A DNA stretch of 43,152 bases from an uncultured Bacteroidales bacterium (lineage in GTDB: Bacteria; Bacteroidota; Bacteroidia; Bacteroidales; Muribaculaceae). Both the position numbers and the translations under genes were made by a program. Positions 8,664 to 16,148 of the stretch are shown in pieces. Position 1 is the stretch's first letter. The number at the start of each line of letters is the position of its first letter. The stretch covers positions 1 through 43,152 of the forward strand of contig URIC01000011.1 in the NCBI GenBank assembly GCA_900547755.1. The letters run 5' to 3'. The notes under the pieces are model-generated. The model was not told where the DNA came from. It made no database searches and was given only the letters and a program-made list of their open reading frames with translations.

Positions 8664-9200
8664 TCAGAGCCCAGGAACCCGACCATAGCCGAGAATACGT
8701 TTGCTCCACCAGGGATTGTCCATACGGGTCACAATCACACCTTTCGAAGAAGAGGAATGTATAAATGTCTCCTCATCCAGCAGCATCCCCACGTGGCTCA
8801 CCTGGGAACTGTCTTTGCCGGTGGCGAAAAAAACCAAGTCGCAAGGCTTTGCATCTTTCTTTTTCAATTTTTTGCAAAACTCAGCCTGCTTGGCGGAATT
8901 TCGCGGCAGCTTTATCTCCGTCATATCCAGGTAAACGCGCAGTACCAAACCGGAACAGTCAGTTCCTTTCCCCTTTTCCGCACCTCCGTACTTGTAAGGG
9001 GTACCTATCCATGTCACCGCCTCCTCGATCAGACGGGTTTGCTTCTTGTCGAGATGATGCCCTTTGATATATGTGCCGGCATCAATGTGCGTACGGTCAC
9101 GGCGAACACTCTTGCCGGTAGAACACCCGGACAGGAGCATCAGCATCACGCCGCATAGAACACACGAAATCCTCACAAAACGAGTCCTGAACATAAACAT
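8664..9200 (-). CDS. NlpC/P60 family peptidoglycan endopeptidase lipoprotein
   Basis: A 178-residue lipoprotein expected to cleave peptide stems of peptidoglycan from its membrane anchor. The lipobox is LSGC with lipidated Cys26 after a hydrophobic signal (VLCGVMLMLL). The NlpC/P60 domain starts near IEEAVTWIGTPYKYGG. Its nucleophile is Cys82 in GTDCSGLV, the general-base His136 is in SHVGM, and His148 in FIHSSSS is the third polar residue. Length and layout match Spr/NlpC-type hydrolases. It converges on trxA. A TAATTTTG sequence on this strand (9211-9204) lies too close to the ATG to be an obvious promoter. Confidence 0.92.
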   Translation of the reverse strand: MFMFRTRFVRISCVLCGVMLMLLSGCSTGKSVRRDRTHIDAGTYIKGHHLDKKQTRLIEEAVTWIGTPYKYGGAEKGKGTDCSGLVLRVYLDMTEIKLPRNSAKQAEFCKKLKKKDAKPCDLVFFATGKDSSQVSHVGMLLDEETFIHSSSSKGVIVTRMDNPWWSKRILGYGRVPGL

Positions 9201-9334
9201 AACGCAAAATTAAATAATTCTTGCGAAACATAAGCACAAATCTAATTGATTTGGAAATTTCAGACAGGATTTTTGCAGTCTTTTACATTTGCATACACCA
9301 TTATTAAATAATGCTAAATAGCTCTTGCCGGACT

Positions 9335-9365
9335 TGCCCACAGGAAATATTAGCGCTAAATTTGC
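9335..9365 (+). promoter_or_regulatory. degP/htrA promoter
   Basis: TTG (9335-9337), 20 bp, then TAAATTTG (9358-9365). A good Bacteroidetes promoter match, leaving a leader of about 95 nt before the ATG at 9467. Confidence 0.7.
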
Positions 9366-9466
9366 GTCATTATTAATGTATAGTATTGACATAAAACCTT
9401 ATGCGTACGGAAGCCGGCAGCCGCTCTACACGGTCACCGGCACGCAGACTAATAAAACATAGATAT

Positions 9467-10948
9467 ATGAACAATATCAAGCTATTTCTTGCCGCCGCCC
9501 TGCTTTCCTGCGGAGCCATGAGTATGTCGGCCCAAAGCCACAATGACAGTAGGTTCATACGCACGGCGGCCACCGCCTCTTTCCAGACAGATTTCACCGT
9601 TGCTGCTGAGAAAACCATCAACTCGGTAGTATGTATCAAGAGCTATGTCTCCCGAGTACAACAGCAATATTACGACCCCTTCGAGGGGATGATGGACCCG
9701 TTTGAGTTCTTTTTCGGCACACCGCAGCAGCGTCAGCAGCCTCGCAAGAACGGCAAATCCCAGAAAAAAGGAGAACCCGTGCAGAGTGGTCTTGGCTCCG
9801 GTGTCATCATTCGTGAGGACGGTTACATAGTCACCAACAACCATGTAGTGGACGGAGCGGACAAAGTAGAAGTGATACTCAACGACAACCGCTCATACGA
9901 AGCCAAGATAATCGGCACCGACGAGGCTACCGACCTCGCACTAATCAAGATAGACGAGAAGGGCCTCAGCCCGGTCTCTTTTGGAGACAGCGATGCCGTC
10001 AAGGTGGGCGAATGGGTACTGGCCGTAGGAAACCCCTTCGGTTTCAACTCCACGGTAACAGCCGGCATCGTATCCGCAAAAGCACGCAGCATCAGCAGCG
10101 GCAACGGCGCACGTCGTCTGGGTCTTGACTCTTACATACAGACAGACGCGGCCCTCAACCCCGGCAACTCCGGAGGCGCTCTTGTCAATCTCGCAGGACA
10201 ACTCATAGGCATTAATTCCGCCATTTACTCCAACACCGGCTCATACACCGGATTCTCCTTCGCTATCCCCACAAGCATTGTAAAGAAGATTATAAGCGAC
10301 ATCAAGGAATACGGCACCGTGCAGCGCGCGGTACTCGGCATACGTTACCAGGAACTTGACGCCAAGCTCGCAAAGGAAAAGGAGATAGAAGGCACCGTGG
10401 CAGGTATATACGTCACCGATGTCGAAGACCTGTCCACCGCCCGCGAGATGGGCCTGGAGGAAGGAGACGTCATAACCAAAATCAACGGCAACGATGTCCA
10501 CACATCCGCACAGCTTGTCGAGCTGATGAACCAGTTCCGCCCCGGTGACCATATCACTGTCACCTACCTGCACAAGAACAAACAATATACCAAGGGAGCC
10601 ACGCTTAAGAACGACCGAGGCAATACCAAAATCACCAAGAAGGATGATTTCTCCTCCTTAGGCTGTGCCTTCATGAAGCTGTCTTCCGAGACAAAACAGC
10701 ATCTGGGCATAAGCCACGGCGTACAGGTTTCCGGACTCAAAAACGGCCCCATCAAGGACGCAGGCATCAAGGACGGCTTCATAATAATGAGCATAAACGA
10801 CCAGCCTGTGAACACGTCGGACGACGTGGAGTATATCTATGACCAGATATTAAAAGGCTCCGACAGCGACAAGGTAATGTTCATATCCGGTATCTACACC
10901 ACCGGCAAGAAGGGCTATTATGCAGTGAATCTCGCAAACGAAGAGTAA
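9467..10948 (+). CDS. degP: DegP/HtrA periplasmic serine protease with PDZ domains
   Basis: An envelope quality-control protease and chaperone of the DegP/Do family, 493 residues. The start at 9467 (MNNIKLFLAAALLSCGA) gives a normal signal peptide ending near SAQ. The trypsin-like triad is His126 (TNNHVVDG), Asp156 (ATDLALIKI) and Ser235 (NPGNSGGAL). A Q/K-rich LA-loop-like insertion with PQQRQQPRKNGKSQKK lies before the protease core. Two PDZ domains follow (about residues 275-370 and 395-480). Upstream in-frame non-ATG starts would put charged residues before the signal and were rejected. It is monocistronic, with its own promoter and a strong downstream hairpin. Confidence 0.96.
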   Translation: MNNIKLFLAAALLSCGAMSMSAQSHNDSRFIRTAATASFQTDFTVAAEKTINSVVCIKSYVSRVQQQYYDPFEGMMDPFEFFFGTPQQRQQPRKNGKSQKKGEPVQSGLGSGVIIREDGYIVTNNHVVDGADKVEVILNDNRSYEAKIIGTDEATDLALIKIDEKGLSPVSFGDSDAVKVGEWVLAVGNPFGFNSTVTAGIVSAKARSISSGNGARRLGLDSYIQTDAALNPGNSGGALVNLAGQLIGINSAIYSNTGSYTGFSFAIPTSIVKKIISDIKEYGTVQRAVLGIRYQELDAKLAKEKEIEGTVAGIYVTDVEDLSTAREMGLEEGDVITKINGNDVHTSAQLVELMNQFRPGDHITVTYLHKNKQYTKGATLKNDRGNTKITKKDDFSSLGCAFMKLSSETKQHLGISHGVQVSGLKNGPIKDAGIKDGFIIMSINDQPVNTSDDVEYIYDQILKGSDSDKVMFISGIYTTGKKGYYAVNLANEE

Positions 10949-10970
10949 CGAGACGACACTCCTCTCCGTC

Positions 10971-11055
10971 TCAGACCCTGTCCCTCAAAAACCTGTCAGC
11001 GTAAAGGCCGATGCCGGACCCTGAAAGGTTTTGCGGGACAGGGCCTGACTTTTTA
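10971..11055 (+). terminator. long hairpin terminator after degP
   Basis: TCAGACCCTGTCCCTCAAAA near 10971-10990 pairs, with a few mismatches, with the stretch ending GGGACAGGGCCTGA (to about 11048), followed by CTTTTT. A long-armed terminator-like hairpin with a ~30-nt loop. Confidence 0.65.
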
Positions 11056-11081
11056 CAGCCTTAAGAGACGCACATATAATT

Positions 11082-11143
11082 CGTGTTAAATTCAGAAATT
11101 TCCCAAACAACCGCAAATTACTGATTGTTTTAGAATTAACACG
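11082..11143. repeat. inverted repeat upstream of first sigma gene
   Basis: CGTGTTAAATTC (11082-11093) and GAATTAACACG (11133-11143) are complementary except for one extra A, with ~39 bp between them. They sit 90-155 bp upstream of the first sigma gene. This could be an operator pair or a weak RNA structure; function unknown. Confidence 0.35.
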
Positions 11144-11205
11144 TCTTAAAGGAGATGTCTTAAAAATGTTTCACTACAAGACGCTGTGATTTGCAAAAAA
11201 ATTAC

Positions 11206-11213
11206 TAATTTTG
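11206..11213 (+). promoter_or_regulatory. -7 box of first sigma gene
   Basis: TAATTTTG matches TAnnTTTG, 22 bp before the ATG at 11236. No clear TTTG occurs 19-21 bp upstream. Confidence 0.5.
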
Positions 11214-11235
11214 CACACTTTTTGGCGCGACCGCT

Positions 11236-12096
11236 ATGAAACAAATTAAGATAAATCCTATAATAACGACCCGCGACAGCTACGCGCTGGACAAGTACCT
11301 GCAGGAGATAGGCCGGTATGACCTTCTCTCAATGGACGAGGAAGTGGAACTCGCACACCGCACCCAGAAGGGGGATGTGGCGGCCCGCAACCGTCTTGTC
11401 AACGCCAATCTGAGATTCGTGGTATCCGTTGCTAAACAATATCAGAATCAGGGCTTGCACCTCACTGACCTTATCAACGAGGGAAATATCGGTCTGATTC
11501 ATGCTGCTGAGAAATTTGACGAGACACGTGGCTTTAAGTTCATCTCCTACGCCGTGTGGTGGATACGTCAGGCTATTCTGCAGGCTCTTGCCAAGCAGAG
11601 CCGCCTGGTGCGTCTCCCCCTGAACCAGGTCGGAGACCTCGCCAAGATAAACAAGGAAATAGGCCGATTCGAGCAAGAGAACCAGCGTAGGCCCACCCCG
11701 GAGGAGCTGAGCGCCATGCTTGATACCCCTGCGGACAAGATAACCGATATGCTCGTGGCTTCCGGACGTCCTCTTTCCATGGATGCGCCCCTTGTGGACG
11801 GCGAGGAGACTACAATCATCAACATGCTGCCCAATGAGGACAGCACCCGTGCCGACGCCACGCTGACGCGTGAAAGCCTTTCTACCGAGGTGGACCGGGC
11901 CCTGAGCCAGATTTCGCCGCGTGAGCGGGAAGTCCTCAAGATGTTTTTCGGCATCGGATGCAAAGAGAAAACACTTGAGGAGATAGCCATGCAGTACGAC
12001 CTGACCCGTGAGCGTGTCCGACAGATTAAGGAGACGGCCATCCGCAACCTGAAGCGTCAGAAGAACGCTCTTCTACAGAGCTATTTAGGTGCCTGA
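11236..12096 (+). CDS. RpoD-type sigma factor paralogue (first of a tandem pair)
   Basis: A 286-residue sigma-70 factor that would direct RNA polymerase to promoters. It has region 1.2 (LDKYLQEIGRYDLLS), regions 2.1-2.4 (NLRFVVSVAKQYQNQGL, YAVWWIRQAILQALAKQSR), region 3 (RRPTPEELSAMLD) and region 4 (REREVLKMFFGIGC, LTRERVRQIKETAIRNLK). It aligns end to end, without gaps, with the sigma factor encoded 189 bp downstream. Its N-terminus MKQIKINPIITTRDSYALDK diverges from the conserved Bacteroidetes RpoD start, so I read this copy as the diverged paralogue and the downstream copy as the primary sigma. The -10 contact helix differs at a few positions (QAI for QSI, KQSRL for EQSRI). Confidence 0.92.
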   Translation: MKQIKINPIITTRDSYALDKYLQEIGRYDLLSMDEEVELAHRTQKGDVAARNRLVNANLRFVVSVAKQYQNQGLHLTDLINEGNIGLIHAAEKFDETRGFKFISYAVWWIRQAILQALAKQSRLVRLPLNQVGDLAKINKEIGRFEQENQRRPTPEELSAMLDTPADKITDMLVASGRPLSMDAPLVDGEETTIINMLPNEDSTRADATLTRESLSTEVDRALSQISPREREVLKMFFGIGCKEKTLEEIAMQYDLTRERVRQIKETAIRNLKRQKNALLQSYLGA

Positions 12097-12131
12097 GCCG
12101 TCCTGCACACGGCGGAATACAAAGGATGCGC

Positions 12132-12174
12132 CACAACAGGGCCGGGATAAGCGCACAGGCGTATCCCCCCTGTG
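12132..12174 (+). terminator. possible hairpin between the two sigma genes
   Basis: CACAACAGG...CGGGATA can pair with TATCCCC...CCTGTG around a ~12-nt loop. No T-run follows, so termination is uncertain. It lies in the 189-bp gap upstream of the second sigma promoter. Confidence 0.35.
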
Positions 12175-12256
12175 GGCAATATCGCCGGGAAAAGGAATAT
12201 GTGTTAAACTTCCAAAAAAACGCTCGCGCAATAACGGCTTTCTCATTTTTTTTTAC

Positions 12257-12264
12257 TAACTTTG
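12257..12264 (+). promoter_or_regulatory. -7 box of rpoD promoter
   Basis: TAACTTTG matches the -7 consensus exactly, 21 bp before the ATG at 12286. The -33 region is weak. A separate promoter for the second sigma gene implies independent control of the two paralogues. Confidence 0.6.
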
Positions 12265-12285
12265 CATATATTTGCACAGCCACCA

Positions 12286-13146
12286 ATGAGACAATTAAAA
12301 ATAACCAAGTCTATCACCAACCGCGAGAGCGCTTCTCTGGACAGATACCTTCAGGAAATCGGACATGAGGAACTCATCTCGGTAAGTGAAGAAGTAGAAT
12401 TGGCACAACGCATCAAGAAGGGAGACCATGCCGCCCTCGAAAAGCTGACCAAAGCCAATCTGCGATTTGTGGTTTCCGTTGCCAAACAGTACCAGAACCA
12501 GGGGCTTACGCTTCCTGACCTCATTAACGAGGGTAACCTGGGCCTTATCCGTGCCGCCCAGAAATTCGATGAAACGCGCGGTTTCAAATTCATCTCTTAT
12601 GCCGTCTGGTGGATTCGTCAGTCCATATTGCAGGCCCTGGCTGAACAGAGCCGCATCGTACGTCTGCCGCTCAACCAGGTCGGTTCTCTAAACAAAATCA
12701 GCAAAGAGCTATCCAAGTTCGAACAGGAAAACGAGCGCCGTCCCTCCCCCGAGGAGCTGGCTGAACGCCTTGACATTCCGGTAGACAAAATCTCCGACAC
12801 CCTCAAGGTGTCCGGCAGACACATCTCCGTGGATGCTCCATTCGTAGACGGCGAGGACAACTCACTGCTTGACGTGCTTCCCAACGACGACAGCCCAATG
12901 GCAGACTCCACACTCAACCAGGAGAGTCTTTCCAAAGAAGTGGACCGTGCCCTGCGACAGCTCTACGACCGCGAGCGTGAAATCCTCAAGATGTTTTTCG
13001 GAATAGGATGTCAGGAAATGACCCTGGAAGAAATAGGTGCGAAATTTGACCTCACCCGCGAGCGTGTACGCCAAATCAAAGAGAAGGCCATACGTCGCCT
13101 CAAGGGGCAGAAGAGCAAACTTCTCAAGAGCTATCTGGGAAGTTGA
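12286..13146 (+). CDS. rpoD: primary RNA polymerase sigma factor RpoD
   Basis: The likely housekeeping sigma factor, 286 residues, the short form normal in Bacteroidetes. The start MRQLKITKSITNRESASLD and the end KLLKSYLGS match the conserved family ends as I know them, so I placed the start at 12286; longer readings would begin inside the -7 box. Region 2 is NLRFVVSVAKQYQNQGL through YAVWWIRQSILQALAEQSR. Region 4.2 is LTRERVRQIKEKAIRRLK, with FFGIGCQEMTLEEIG before it. It lies directly downstream of a full-length paralogue. A small envelope-protein gene begins about 30 bp after the stop. Confidence 0.95.
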   Translation: MRQLKITKSITNRESASLDRYLQEIGHEELISVSEEVELAQRIKKGDHAALEKLTKANLRFVVSVAKQYQNQGLTLPDLINEGNLGLIRAAQKFDETRGFKFISYAVWWIRQSILQALAEQSRIVRLPLNQVGSLNKISKELSKFEQENERRPSPEELAERLDIPVDKISDTLKVSGRHISVDAPFVDGEDNSLLDVLPNDDSPMADSTLNQESLSKEVDRALRQLYDREREILKMFFGIGCQEMTLEEIGAKFDLTRERVRQIKEKAIRRLKGQKSKLLKSYLGS

Positions 13147-13177
13147 CAAACGAGACAATATTTTAAGCCTGAAAGAA

Positions 13178-13828
13178 TTGAAAGCAACCAGCCTGATACC
13201 GAGCCTTGCCTTACTGACAGGCGTCACAGCATTCCAAGCCCCCGCCGCCCCGGCAGCGGAGGCTTGCTCTGTCTATTCCGCACCCGCCGTCGCCACAGAA
13301 ACGGACTCGGTATCTGCCAGTCCGGTCCAAGGACTGACGCAGACTCCGGAAACAAAGGAAAAGTCCCCTTTCCTACGCCACTTCTCCTGGGGTATGGACG
13401 TAGGCGCGTCCATCGACCTCAGCGGCGAAAATATGTCGACCTTCGATGCCGAGACCTATTTCGGCTACAAAGGAGCATGGATACGGACAGCCGCCTTAGG
13501 CATAGGTATGCACAAAGCCTTCGGCAATCCATACACCTTTATTCCGGTTTACGCCATGGTGCGCACCTCTTTCCGCAGCAAGCCATCGCTATTCTTTTTT
13601 GAACTGAAATGCGGATATTCCTTCAACACGCTCTCGGATTCAGGCTCATTCGGAGGTGCTTACGGTGCGCTTGGCCTGGGAGTGAACCTGGCCATGTCAA
13701 AGTCATTCCGCAGTCATATCGTGCTTGCATACAGCTATTTCACTCTACGCAACGCCACTGATTTGGATATCCCATACAATGGCGATAACATCAATTCGGC
13801 AGTGCTTAAATTCGGCATCAGCTTCTGA
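13178..13828 (+). CDS. putative outer membrane beta-barrel protein (non-ATG start)
   Basis: A protein of about 216 residues that I cannot assign to a named family. From a TTG at 13178 it reads MKATSLIPSLALLTGVTAF, a good signal peptide, followed by an Ala/Pro-rich stretch and a mature part rich in Gly and aromatic residues in alternating amphipathic segments (FSWGMDVGASIDLSG, YGALGLGVNLAMSKSFRS). It ends VLKFGISF with a terminal Phe, as is usual for outer membrane barrels. No ATG lies between the rpoD stop and the signal-like segment; a CTG at 13169 or ATT at 13160 are alternatives, and an upstream start inside rpoD would destroy the signal peptide. It may be co-transcribed with rpoD. Confidence 0.7.
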   Translation: MKATSLIPSLALLTGVTAFQAPAAPAAEACSVYSAPAVATETDSVSASPVQGLTQTPETKEKSPFLRHFSWGMDVGASIDLSGENMSTFDAETYFGYKGAWIRTAALGIGMHKAFGNPYTFIPVYAMVRTSFRSKPSLFFFELKCGYSFNTLSDSGSFGGAYGALGLGVNLAMSKSFRSHIVLAYSYFTLRNATDLDIPYNGDNINSAVLKFGISF

Positions 13829-13932
13829 GTATGCCCATAAAATATGGTATCCGAAAGTTTAAAAAATCCTAATAGTATAGTTTTTAACCCACTCTCCGCA
13901 TATCGAATAGTGCAAATGTTAAAAATTTTTCG

Positions 13933-13940
13933 TAACTTTG
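13933..13940 (+). promoter_or_regulatory. -7 box of tRNA-Pro promoter
   Basis: TAACTTTG lies 12 bp before the tRNA 5' end, which would leave a 5' leader of only a few nucleotides. No good -33 is seen. Confidence 0.55.
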
Positions 13941-13952
13941 CACTCACAAATT

Positions 13953-14026
13953 CGGGGCGTAGCGCAGTCCGGTAGCGCACCTGGTTTGGGACCAGGTGGT
14001 CGCAGGTTCGAATCCTGTCACCCCGA
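13953..14026 (+). tRNA. tRNA-Pro (anticodon UGG)
   Basis: A 74-nt cloverleaf. The acceptor arm is CGGGGCG with CACCCCG (one C-A mismatch) and discriminator A. The D arm is AGCGCAGTCCGGTAGCGC. The anticodon stem CCTGG/CCAGG encloses TTTGGGA with anticodon TGG at 13987-13989. The T arm contains GGTTCGAATCC. CCA is not encoded. The wider sequence resembles the well-known bacterial tRNA-Pro(UGG). Confidence 0.97.
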
Positions 14027-14106
14027 CAAATTACATTGACAAGGCATTTTGAGACGCACCAAAATGAAGAGTTTTGATGCGTCTCAAATTTCCCATAGAG
14101 ACCTCC

Positions 14107-14682
14107 ATGGCAGCAGATACCCAAATAGACGAAAGCAAGTTGGTGGCCGAACTTCAGAACCAGAAGACGGCACAGGCTGCGTTCAACCGTCTGATGCGCA
14201 CATACGGAGAGTCTATTTACTGGCAAATACGCAAGATGGTGGTAAACCATGACGATGCCAACGACTTGTTGCAGAATACCTTTATCAAAGCCTGGAACAA
14301 TCTGAATAATTTCAGAGGAGATGCAAAACTGTCCACCTGGCTCTATAAGATAGCTGTAAACGAAAGTATCAATTTCCTTAACAAAGAGCGAAAGGCACAA
14401 ACCACTACCCTTTCGGACGGAGACGAAAATGCAGACAATTTCCTAATCCGAAACCTTCAGGCGGACGAATACTTCGACGGAAATGAGCTGCAACTGGAAC
14501 TGCAGAAAGCCATAGCCACTTTGCCCGAGAAGCAACGCCTGGTATTCAATATGCGTTACTTCGACGACATGAAATATGAGCGGATTTCCGAAATACTCGG
14601 CACTTCCGTGGGGGCACTGAAAGCCAACTACCACCATGCAGTCAAGAAAATCGCGGAATACATCTCCAATCTGGAAAAGTGA
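14107..14682 (+). CDS. ECF-type RNA polymerase sigma factor
   Basis: A 191-residue group 4 sigma factor with only regions 2 and 4. Region 2 spans FNRLMRTYGESIYWQIRKM through NFRGDAKLSTWLYKIAVNES. Region 4 spans LPEKQRLVFNMRYFDDMKY to GALKANYHHAVKKI. The ATG at 14107 (MAADTQIDES) avoids a long unlikely N-terminal extension. A hairpin terminator follows the gene, then a one-TM protein with the P-x-GYF motif of Bacteroidetes anti-sigma-like proteins and a Spy-like periplasmic protein, suggesting an envelope-stress circuit. The target promoters cannot be deduced. Confidence 0.92.
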   Translation: MAADTQIDESKLVAELQNQKTAQAAFNRLMRTYGESIYWQIRKMVVNHDDANDLLQNTFIKAWNNLNNFRGDAKLSTWLYKIAVNESINFLNKERKAQTTTLSDGDENADNFLIRNLQADEYFDGNELQLELQKAIATLPEKQRLVFNMRYFDDMKYERISEILGTSVGALKANYHHAVKKIAEYISNLEK

Positions 14683-14760
14683 CGCGCCTTTTTCCTGACC
14701 GGTGACATCGATATATGTATTGATTGTAATCCTCTCCCTGTTTTTCTTACATATATAAGT

Positions 14761-14794
14761 AAAAAGCGACAGACTTCGCAATCCATCGCTTTTT
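14761..14794. terminator. bidirectional hairpin after ECF sigma gene
   Basis: AAAAAGCGA (14761-14769) and TCGCTTTTT (14786-14794) form a 9-bp stem with a 16-nt loop and a T-run on either strand. It separates the sigma gene from the two downstream genes. The rest of the 14683-15009 gap is AT-rich and holds no gene or clear consensus promoter that I can support. Confidence 0.65.
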
Positions 14795-15009
14795 CGTGTT
14801 TTTCATAATACCTTTTCGAACTAACCTAACATCATGAAACGATTTTGTCTTGTTTTTGTCTATAAAACGACGGGGACTGCAAGTTTGTTCACATGGCTAA
14901 CCAATTTTCACAAAAAATATTTTTCTTTTACCGAAACAACAAAAAACAAAAGTGTGGATTAAACCAAATACGGAATTTCAGGTCAATAAATCAGAGAAAA
15001 AGAAAAACA

Positions 15010-15552
15010 ATGAAAGAGGAAGACCAGTTAAGAGATAAATTCGGTACAGAGACCGGTTTCCGGGTGCCGGACGGTTACTTTGACTATATCTTCAACGAGA
15101 TAGAGTCCCGACTTCCCGAGCATCCAGGACTTAAGACACCGATGCCCATATCGCGCTGGCAGCGGCTGAAGCCTTACGTCTATCTGGCAGCCATGTTCGC
15201 CGGTATCTGGTGTACCATGAAGATGGTGTCCATGATGTCGGAATCCGGTCAGGAAGAGGTCTCTCTCTCCAATCCGCCCCAAATGATAGCCAAAGCCATG
15301 GACACTCCGGAGGTCGTGGCACAAGTATGCTCCTCCCCTTCGGTAATGGTTGTGGAGGATTTCGAGGAAACTCTGACAGAAGAAGCTGTCCCGGGCAGTG
15401 AGGACGAGATTGTCGCCGAAGATAATGCCGCGTCCGACAATTATTACGACGAAACGAACTTCGTGGATGTCTCCGATATAGACCTGAATCAACTGCAGGC
15501 CGCCCTGGCTGCCGAAGACTCTGCTGAAGAAGATTACTATTATTATATATGA
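15010..15552 (+). CDS. probable single-pass anti-sigma-like membrane protein
   Basis: A 180-residue protein with three parts. A cytosolic N-terminus contains FRVPDGYFDYIF, the P-x-GYF pattern common at the start of Bacteroidetes anti-sigma-like proteins. One transmembrane segment lies near residues 57-77 (VYLAAMFAGIWCTMKMVSM). A strongly acidic C-terminus of about 100 residues ends in DYYYYI. The ATG at 15010 was chosen because upstream codons are AT-rich leader and would precede the P-x-GYF region by ~40 unrelated residues. It overlaps the next gene by 4 bp. The anti-sigma role is inferred from motif, topology and position after the ECF sigma gene; no zinc-binding ZAS motif (HxxxCxxC) is present. 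Confidence 0.6.
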   Translation: MKEEDQLRDKFGTETGFRVPDGYFDYIFNEIESRLPEHPGLKTPMPISRWQRLKPYVYLAAMFAGIWCTMKMVSMMSESGQEEVSLSNPPQMIAKAMDTPEVVAQVCSSPSVMVVEDFEETLTEEAVPGSEDEIVAEDNAASDNYYDETNFVDVSDIDLNQLQAALAAEDSAEEDYYYYI

Positions 15553-16025
15553 GACAATATTTTACGCGATTTTTACTGATATTCTTTGTACTGACCCTAT
15601 GTATGCCTTCAGCTCTTGCCGAGCCTAAAGAGGACCATACGGCAGAGATGCTTAAGGAATTGCAGGAGTTCAAAATCAAATACCTGATACAGGAGATGGA
15701 CCTCTCCGCAGACAAGCAGGCCGAGTTCACAAAGGTTTATACCCAGTACGAGAATGAACGCGCCGTCCTGTTTCACGAACTGCACCATAAATTCAAGAGC
15801 ATACACAAGAAATCCACCCCCACAGACAACGAGTATATGGGTGCGGCCGAGTCCATGGCCATGGCCAAAGCCCGCGAAGGGGAATTGGAAAAGAAATATT
15901 TCAACAGACTCAAAACAATCTTGTCGCCCAAGCAGTTATATCTGTTAAAGCGAGCCGAGCGAAAATTTGACCGGAAACTGAGCGAACAACGCGGCAGGAA
16001 TGGAAAAAAGGCTAAGAAGAAATAA
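15549..16025 (+). CDS. Spy/CpxP-like periplasmic helical protein
   Basis: A 158-residue protein with a signal peptide (LLIFFVLTLCMPSALA) and a highly charged, helical mature domain. Its pattern resembles the Spy/CpxP/LTXXQ group: MDLSADKQAEF and TILSPKQLYLLKRAE are the paired L-S-x-x-Q-like segments of that family. Spy and CpxP act as periplasmic chaperones or stress sensors. The C-terminus is very basic (RGRNGKKAKKK). It overlaps the preceding anti-sigma-like gene by 4 bp, so the two are surely one operon. Assignment to the superfamily is by pattern only. Confidence 0.65.
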   Translation: MRQYFTRFLLIFFVLTLCMPSALAEPKEDHTAEMLKELQEFKIKYLIQEMDLSADKQAEFTKVYTQYENERAVLFHELHHKFKSIHKKSTPTDNEYMGAAESMAMAKAREGELEKKYFNRLKTILSPKQLYLLKRAERKFDRKLSEQRGRNGKKAKKK

Positions 16026-16072
16026 TCCCAAAGGAATGACATTCCGGTTTAACCTTTTATAACACTTATACA

Positions 16073-16120
16073 AGACCCGGTTCAGCAATGAGAGTAAACC
16101 TCTCTTGCCAAACCGGGTCT
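16073..16120 (+). terminator. long hairpin before A2M gene
   Basis: AGACCCGGTT (16073-16082) and AACCGGGTCT (16111-16120) pair perfectly and the stem continues inward imperfectly (GCAATGAGAG with CTCTCTTGC). No T-run follows. It probably stabilises or ends the Spy-like transcript. Confidence 0.5.
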
Positions 16121-16148
16121 GATTATATAGACACTTATTCTTTAAACT

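Noticed and set aside
9210..9392. 60-codon minus-strand frame between the NlpC/P60 gene and degP
   Set aside because: It overlaps the degP promoter region, has no recognisable features and is not supported by a promoter of its own.
13037..13177. Upstream extension of the beta-barrel gene into rpoD
   Set aside because: It would read the conserved 3' end of rpoD in another frame and place a basic extension before the signal peptide.
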